A stretch of 64,000 bases of DNA, from contig JASVEC010000015.1 of NCBI GenBank assembly GCA_030770535.1, forward strand, positions 310,001 to 374,000, read 5' to 3'. This document shows positions 57,958 through 64,000 of this stretch, in pieces; position 1 is the stretch's first letter; each line of letters begins with the position of its first letter. The stretch is from Batkoa obscura (Eukaryota; Entomophthoromycota; Entomophthoromycetes; Entomophthorales; Batkoaceae). Under the pieces are notes generated by a model. That model searched no databases. It was not told where the DNA came from and was given only the letters and a program-made list of their open reading frames with translations. Position numbers and translations under genes: made by a program.

Positions 57958-58716
57958 ATGTATCATGGCAAACACTTAAAAAAATTGGGTCGGAAGACGA
58001 CTCAACATCGAATGGACATGTTAAAGAATATGGTAACCTCTTTGATCAAAAATGACCGTATTGAAACCACTTGGGTTAAGGCAAAGTCAATGCAACGTTT
58101 GGCGGATAAGGTAACTAATATGATAAGCTAAAAGAGATAATTATTAATCTTTAGATGGTAACACATATTAAAAAAAACAGCTTACATTCCGAAAACTTAT
58201 GCAAAGATTTTGTTAGAGTAAGCAAAATAAAACTTCATAACTTATTATTAACATTAGCATTAGGAACATGATATAACTATCCCTAAATTAAAAGAATTAG
58301 CTGAAAGATTTAAAGAAAGAGATGGTGGATATACAAGGGTATTTAAAAACGGAAACAGACATGGAGATAACGCACCTATGGGTATCATTGAATACATAGG
58401 AGGTGAGAATGACCTCAAAGCATTTATGACTGTTAAAGCCGAAGCTCGTCGTCGTGTAGAAAAAGAAGAAAAAAACTTCAGAAGTTCCAAAGAGATCCAC
58501 GAATTTTTACTGGCTTGTAAAGAGAAGGGTAATTCATTAGATAAAAAAGAGTTTTTAAGAATTAAAAATCAACAAAAAGCTATGTTGGCTTTTGAAAGAC
58601 GTATTGAAAAGGTTAAAGACTCTCTTAAGTTGGACGATAAAGCTTGGGAAGCAAAAATTGCTGAAGAAATGGAACTTCTTACCAAAAAGGCTAGTGAATT
58701 AAAAATTTCTCAATAA
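57958..58716 (+). CDS. Mitochondrial ribosomal protein bL17m
   Basis: Exons 57958-58110, 58156-58217 and 58264-58716 give 222 residues. The bL17 core reads [51 protein letters not shown] and [28 protein letters not shown] closes the fold. bL17 lies near the peptide exit tunnel of the large subunit. The C-terminal ~90 residues ([20 protein letters not shown] and so on) form a charged helical extension seen in fungal mitochondrial L17. There is no obvious cleavable presequence before MYHGKHL, as in yeast Mrpl8, which also starts at the core. In-frame junctions favour the intron model. Confidence 0.9.
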
Positions 58717-58947
58717 ATAGAATTCAATTTTAGAAATAAAACATAAACTTATTTTTGTTAGATTCTAAAGTCTTTATATTTTTATACCTTTAAAATAACC
58801 TTGCATAGTATAACTTTATTAACTTGTATAATACACGTTCTTAAAAGATTTATTAATAAAAGGATGGAGGGTATAGTATAAGAGGTCAGAAAGGTTAAAC
58901 AATAATAGAGTTCTATAGAAAATAAAGCAGTTTAAATTAATTTCTAT

Positions 58948-59664
58948 TTAATCACGGACACCGAATATAGCTTTTAAATTACTTGGATCGCTAGTGCTCA
59001 TTCTCTTGTTTCTAACATATTTTGCACGTGAGCTATAAATTTATATTAGATTCAATTCAAATCATTGAACATATATACTTACTGTAATCTAACATTAGTG
59101 GTAGTGATTGTTACTGATTTTCTACTATCAGTACTAGTTTCATCATCTGAGCTTTTTTTCTCTTTTTTCGATTTCTTCTCTTTTTTACTCTCTTTAGTTT
59201 TTTTGTCATCACTTTTCTCTTTCTTGGTTTTTTTTTCTTTCTTTTCTTTTTTCTCTTTCTTTTCTTTCTTTGGTTTGATTTCATTTCTTACCTCTTCCTC
59301 CTCTTTATCATCTTGTTTTTCAGTCTGTCCAGCGTTAAGCTTAGCTAAAAGCTGAGAGAATCCAGATGTATTTTCAATCCAATTATCCTCTGTCTTAGCA
59401 TCAGCTCCAAGCCCACGCTGATCTATCTTAACAGATGTTTTAATATGAACCTTTGAACCATCTTCATTTAAGCCCAACCCATTTCCCGGCGTCCACCCCA
59501 TCTTTTCTAGCATTTTGAAACCAAAGCGAGAGGTGTCTTTAAAATGAAACCAGATTAGTTCGATTTATATTTGTTTTTTACATGGTGTACTTACTTTGAC
59601 TCCATGTTGTGTTTTGTGGATCTTCACCAATGCGTTGCTTTTTGCGTGGTTCAGAAAGGCCCAT
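58948..59664 (-). CDS. PXR1/PINX1-like G-patch protein
   Basis: A multi-exon gene. The N-terminus MGLSEPRKKQRIGEDPQNT and TWSQDTSRFGFKMLEKMGW, TPGNGLGLNEDG form the PINX1/PXR1 G-patch. RGLGADAKTEDNW follows, as in the family. The next ~60 residues are almost only Lys and Glu (KEKKEKKEKKEKK), the KKE/D tail of yeast Pxr1. The C-terminus reads AKYVRNKRMSTSDPSNLKAI then FGV, matching the R..YI..KRM...D...L.EIF motif. Pxr1 activates the helicase Prp43 and is needed for rRNA and snoRNA maturation; PINX1 also inhibits telomerase. The protein is nucleolar by homology. Confidence 0.9.
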
Positions 59665-60540
59665 ATTTTATACTTTACTTTAAGTAAAAGAAAGCTTTTG
59701 AAATTTTGAGCTTAATTTTTATGCTCGGGTTTTAACGGCTTAGTAATTTTAAATTTTATTAAATTCTTATTTAATATAAACAAATCATTAAATAAAAATA
59801 CTAATGTTTTGTACTGGATATAGAGAATGTATAAAACATCCTGTAATTACAAATAGAATATTAAAAGCTATAAAGCAATTACAAGTAGATAATATAAAAG
59901 ATAAAATAAAGTCTATAAATGTTTTATACAAAGTAAAATTTAAGCAATGGTAATAAGACACTTTAAATCATAAAAGCGTTAGAATAATACCCTAAAACCT
60001 TTTGTTATTGCTACAATATATTATATTGATCTATATAAAGATAGCTATTATACCAATTACATTAAATATAACCTTGGTAAAAGTAGTAGAAGCAGTTTAA
60101 AGACCTTCATTAAAGTAAAATGAAAAAGTGATAGATAATTAACTGTATAAAAATTAATTCAAAAAGCTAATGTGACAAAGAAATGCTAGTTAAAAAGTTG
60201 CGACTTATTTTAACTTTCAACGTTTTGTTTGCTGTTTAAGCTTAAAATTAATATTTAAATTCTATTTAAAAATACTCATTTAAAGCAATTTTAAGCTTTA
60301 GTTTTAGTTTTAAAAATATGGGGTAGATTTTGTATTTTTTTGATTTTTTTGTATGATTAACCCCACTTGAGTACCACAGACAAACATTGCTCGCACGACT
60401 TAAATCAATTAACCCTTTAGGTATTGAGTTTTAAAAAAACTAATTTAATCAGCATAAAATCAATAGGAAATCGTGACTCAATCAAACAAAAATTTTTTGA
60501 GACTTTCGGTACTCGAAGAGCTATTTTTTAAATTTTACTA

Positions 60541-60642
60541 TTGAGGATGTTTTTTTGGCTTCATTACTTTTCCCATCTTTCAAGCGCTATTTGTGTGGAA
60601 AAATTGTTAGTAAAATTCTTAAATACAAAAATACATCCCAAT
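60541..60642 (-). repeat. TGGGG-end MITE, copy 19
   Basis: Starts TTGAGGATGTTTTTTTGGC and ends AATACATCCCAAT, with central CAAGCGCTATTTGTGTGG. Confidence 0.88.
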
Positions 60643-60674
60643 TACAGAACTGTTAGATTTAAAATTAGTTAATA

Positions 60675-60778
60675 TATGAGGCTGTTTTTTTTAGTTTCAT
60701 TATTTTTCCATTTTTTAAGTGCTATTTATGTGGAAAAATTGTCAGTAAAATTCTTAAATACAAAAATACATCCCCATA
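60675..60778 (-). repeat. TGGGG-end MITE, copy 20
   Basis: Starts TATGAGGCTGTTTTTTTTAG and ends ATACATCCCCATATA, flanked by TA. Its left end (AGGCTGT...TAGTTTCATT) is the one most like the transposon's ends. Confidence 0.9.
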
Positions 60779-61830
60779 TATATAATGATCAAATAATTCA
60801 ATTGTAAATTAATTATGAATTGTAGACTTATTGTTCTAACTATTAATAATAAAAAATCCTAAATAGATAAATACACATTTGATAGTTTTATTAAATTTAT
60901 ACCCAATATTTCTTTTAATAAAATATAAATCCATCAGTTATAGTTTAATCTATTTCTAAAAAGAACTTTAAACAATTGTTTTAATTTCTATAATTTTATC
61001 TATTATGAGATTGTATAGTTTAGATGATATGGGGTAGACACAACGTTAGTCATTTGTAAAATCTGTTACCAAAGGCATTGTCCAAAATTTCTATTCTGTA
61101 TCCTCAAATACTATTTGGCTAGATATGAAACCCACCTTTTTATAAACCGGCCTTATGCTCTTAAAATATTTCAAAAGTTGGAAAGCTAATACTGAAACTC
61201 TTTATTTCCACAAAATTTATTCATATTTGTGCTCAATTACCTTACAGCATTTTTATGAACACAACTGACTAACAAAAGCAACTGTGAATACTATTTTTGA
61301 AAATTAATTTTACATTACAACTATAAAATTAAATATATATAAGTGTAACTCCCGCCTTTAAAATAACCGTTTACAAGCTGTTGCCATACTGTGCAATAAA
61401 AAATAACCAGTGAAATTAGCTAATTAAAATGATTACAAATTTAAAATAAATGGCCTAGACCTTTTAATTTAATGACCTTCAAATATTATTTGAACTTTTT
61501 TATGCAAAATTTAAGCACACAAACTAACGCTTTTAGTTTAAATTAAAGCTTACAATCTATAGTCAAATAAAATTCTAAATCTGTTGGACACAACATCTAG
61601 TTTAGTTTATCGATTTATTCTGGAGTCTAAAAGATTAGAATGTATCATTCATAATAATTTACCGTATTTGATTAAATCAATGGCATGATGTCGTATTGTC
61701 TAAATAAAAGCAAATGAAGATACGCTATGATAAAAAGTAATGATTAAAAATTTACAAAATCCTAGAGAAAGGGATTAGTTAAATTTAAAAAGATGTTTAT
61801 TTATATATATAAGGAAGATGAAGGGTTCAT

Positions 61831-62844
61831 TTAAATGACTCTTTTAACTAAAGGTGGTGCTATGAAAAAATCATATACAATAATACCAAAGATAGCTCCA
61901 AAAAAAGGTGCAATCAATGGTACCCAAAAATAATGATTTGCTGCAGTGAATGGCTCTGTGCCCCAGCCTGCTGCCATCGTAAATAATCTTGGCCCCATAT
62001 CTCTGGCTGGATTTAAAGCAAATCCAGTTAACCAACCAGTACTAAAACTAATAGCACCTATTGTAAACCCACATGCAATAGGAGCTAACCAAGAAGGAGT
62101 GCCATGTCTCTCATCATTAATACCAAGAATCCCGAGGATTAAGAAAGTGGTACTTAACATTTCAATAAAAAACGCATTTGCAATGGTTACGTTTGGGGCT
62201 GGATACGTAGCAAAGATTCCGGCAGTAGCAAGGTTTCCACTGGTGGCTCTAATACCACCGTCAAATAGATCAATGGCAGGATAATTAAATAACATAACTA
62301 AACAAGCTCCGCAAAAGGCTCCGAATAGTTGAGCAAACATATAACCAGGGACCTTTTTCCAAGGAAAACCTCTTAAAAGAGCATTTGCTAAAGTAATAGC
62401 AGGGTTCACATGAGCTCCAGAAACAGGACTAGCAATAAAAACAGCTAACATCAAAGCAAAAGCAAAACCTAATGAAATGATAATTGCTCCAGAACCTTTA
62501 GCATTAGCGTTGGTTACTGCAAGTGCAACTGCACCATCACCAAAAGTAACCAAAATTAAAGTGCCCAAAAACTCAGCAAAATATTCTCTCAAATTATAAC
62601 GAAATCTGCCATAGGCACTTAACTTAGCCAAGTCAAAGTCAGCTCCATTTTCAACGCGGGTAGTATCACTGTATTGGTGTCGATATTCCTGTTTAATGCC
62701 AGTATCGTGGACTTGATAACGATTTAAAGAATTATTATCAATTGAAGCTCTTTCATTTGGCACAATAGCATTGCTAGTAGGGAAGACTACTGGATTTTCA
62801 AAATTTCCACCAAGTCCAGCGGTATTTTTATTAACTGTGGCCAT
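61831..62844 (-). CDS. Aquaglyceroporin (MIP family)
   Basis: An intronless 337-residue protein. A polar N-terminal tail of about 85 residues precedes six helices. The two half-helices carry SGAHVNPAITLA (NPA, 147-149) and GFALNPARDMGPRLF (NPA-RD, 278-282). The Asp after NPAR is the mark of glycerol-type channels (GlpF/Fps1 group) as opposed to strict water channels. Helix 2 AIIISLGFAFALMLAVFIAS and the final helix GAIFGIIVYDFFIAP are typical. It sits in the plasma membrane by homology and probably moves glycerol and water in osmotic adjustment. The C-terminal tail is very short. Confidence 0.93.
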   Translation of the reverse strand: MATVNKNTAGLGGNFENPVVFPTSNAIVPNERASIDNNSLNRYQVHDTGIKQEYRHQYSDTTRVENGADFDLAKLSAYGRFRYNLREYFAEFLGTLILVTFGDGAVALAVTNANAKGSGAIIISLGFAFALMLAVFIASPVSGAHVNPAITLANALLRGFPWKKVPGYMFAQLFGAFCGACLVMLFNYPAIDLFDGGIRATSGNLATAGIFATYPAPNVTIANAFFIEMLSTTFLILGILGINDERHGTPSWLAPIACGFTIGAISFSTGWLTGFALNPARDMGPRLFTMAAGWGTEPFTAANHYFWVPLIAPFFGAIFGIIVYDFFIAPPLVKRVI

Positions 62845-64000
62845 ATTTTATTAAAACAAAATAATTTTATTTGGAAGTTAATAGATAATAGATTTATTTA
62901 TATACTTTTTTATTAAAAAAATTAATATGCGATCTGCGTAATTTAAGAATTGGTTAAGTAAATATTCTACTTAAATTATAGCACCGTTTTAAAATGTTTT
63001 GCAAATGAATTTCCCAGCTTTTTTTTAAAGAAAAATCGCATAATGTAAAACTTAATACGTACTTTTATGTATTCTGAAAAGGCCATAAATTGAGGCTTTC
63101 AAAAATAATAGTTTTATTATGTAGAAAACTCTAAAACTTAAAGCTTTATATAGACTTTAACTTCAATATATTTAATATAATACCATATTTTACACTATTG
63201 CCACTAAAGTCGTTTTTACAGAGAATTTTTCGATATTAATAAATGGTGGAAATATACTCATGTATGAATAGATAACTTGATCAACCGATCAACCACCGTT
63301 AAATCCAAAGGAAATACAAAACAAAGCCCAAAATTGGGGTGGAAATAACAAAGTTTTCCAAATAAGATATATTTAGATAATTAAAATTTTTAAAGAATTT
63401 GGGTTTTTATTTGATGTTATTTAAGATGTTCAAGACATTAAAAGCATAATCTAAAGGTGTACTTGTTTAAAATAAAAATAAAATATTGATTTTGGATTTC
63501 AGATTTCAGATTTCAACTTTATTACAGTTAATTATTATAAACTAGATTCTTTAAACCCAACTGATTCGAATAAAGTGGGGTGAAGGCTAAAATTTTAAGA
63601 ATATAAAAATATCTTTTGCAGTCATATAGTATACTTTACCACGTTCACCCCATATTCCTTAATATATTTTTGTTTTCAATCACTTTATAAGATATTAAAT
63701 AATACTATTTTTTGTATAGTTTTACTTATGATTTCATCATTTTAAAAATAAAAGATTAAATTTAGATAAATTTTGTATGAATTTGTTTTATATGCTTTAA
63801 TGTTTGAAATTAGTGATATTTAATCCGAATTTTTGATAAAATATTTACCTCCGAATTTTTGCAGTTAAATTAAACTATACTAAAAGTTACATTAGCTTGA
63901 CATTTGTTTTTGCTTTAATGATGTGGTGGGGATATAAAAAAAATACTGGGATTGAGGGGTTTTAGTTTTAGTGTGTTAGATTCCTTGCACTAATTTGTTG
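62845..64000. other. Upstream region of the aquaglyceroporin with a small inverted-repeat element
   Basis: AT-rich DNA. It includes the promoter side of the channel gene (starting at 62844) and a 77-bp inverted-repeat element at 63576-63652. Nothing else is recognised up to the window end. Confidence 0.4.
63576..63652. repeat. Small inverted-repeat element with TGGGGTGAA ends
   Basis: 77 bp bounded by TGGGGTGAA and TTCACCCCA, perfect 9-bp inverted repeats, followed by TA on the right. The interior is unlike the main MITE family. It may be a minor non-autonomous element or chance. Confidence 0.4.

Larger units (their letters stand above)
59665..61830. other. Intergenic region with a pair of MITEs
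   Basis: MITEs at 60541-60642 and 60675-60778, 32 bp apart in the same orientation. The remaining sequence, including 59700-60530 and 60800-61830, is AT-rich with no supported feature. Confidence 0.45.

Noticed and set aside
1-64000. CRISPR arrays, bacterial operons or prophage
   Set aside because: No regularly spaced repeats; spliced genes throughout show a eukaryotic nuclear region.

Overview
The window is AT-rich eukaryotic nuclear DNA with many short GT-AG introns (about 37-75 nt) and compact genes separated by long AT-rich spacers. The gene content points to a fungus: PXR1, Pab2, an Ecl1-like zinc protein, a GH5 steryl-glucosidase-like enzyme, an ING/PHD protein and a mitochondrial bL17. 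A rhodopsin-like 7TM receptor, STEEP1 and RSPRY1 homologues and very low GC together suggest an early-diverging lineage. An Entomophthoromycotina/Conidiobolus-like fungus is my best guess, from gene content only.

Layout. 0.2-10.7 kb is dense: 7TM receptor (+), PP2A scaffold subunit A (-), ADCK2/Cqd1-type ABC1 kinase (+), a small STEEP1 homologue (+) and a GH5 glucosidase (-). 12.1-13.0 kb carries two identical tRNA-Leu(UAA) genes (-) with an LTR fragment and MITEs around them. 13.4-17.9 kb holds RSPRY1 (+), ING/PHD (-) and a rhodanese-like/methyltransferase fusion (+). 19.0-21.5 kb is an apparently complete DNA transposon with one transposase ORF, 25-bp terminal inverted repeats and a TA target duplication. 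23.6-28.3 kb is dense again: Nudix (-), GPATCH11 (-), ZIP9-like zinc transporter (+) and a zinc-ribbon/Asn-rich repeat protein (-). 29.3-34.1 kb is gene-poor and holds two decayed copies of an orphan gene; a third fragment lies at 21.8-22.2 kb. 35.1-35.8 kb carries an Ecl1-like gene that is duplicated at 50.7-51.4 kb. 36.3-40.8 kb is one large MMS1/CPSF-A-family gene (-). 41-53 kb is accessory: degenerate tandem repeat, glycosyltransferase with an in-frame TGA, two secreted proteins, solo LTR and many MITEs. 53.3-59.7 kb is dense: MFS transporter (+), SPOUT1-type methyltransferase (+), Pab2 (-), mitochondrial bL17 (+) and PXR1 (-). 61.8-62.8 kb is an aquaglyceroporin (-).

The dominant repeat is a family of about 21 MITEs (~100 bp, ends TGGGGATG...CATCCCCA, internal AGCGCT palindrome). 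Their ends and one subterminal segment resemble those of the 19.0-21.5 kb transposon, so that element, or a close relative, is the likely source of the transposase that moved them. I regard this transposon/MITE system, whose superfamily I cannot assign, as the most novel thing in the window. Next come the decayed orphan family and the Ecl1 duplication.
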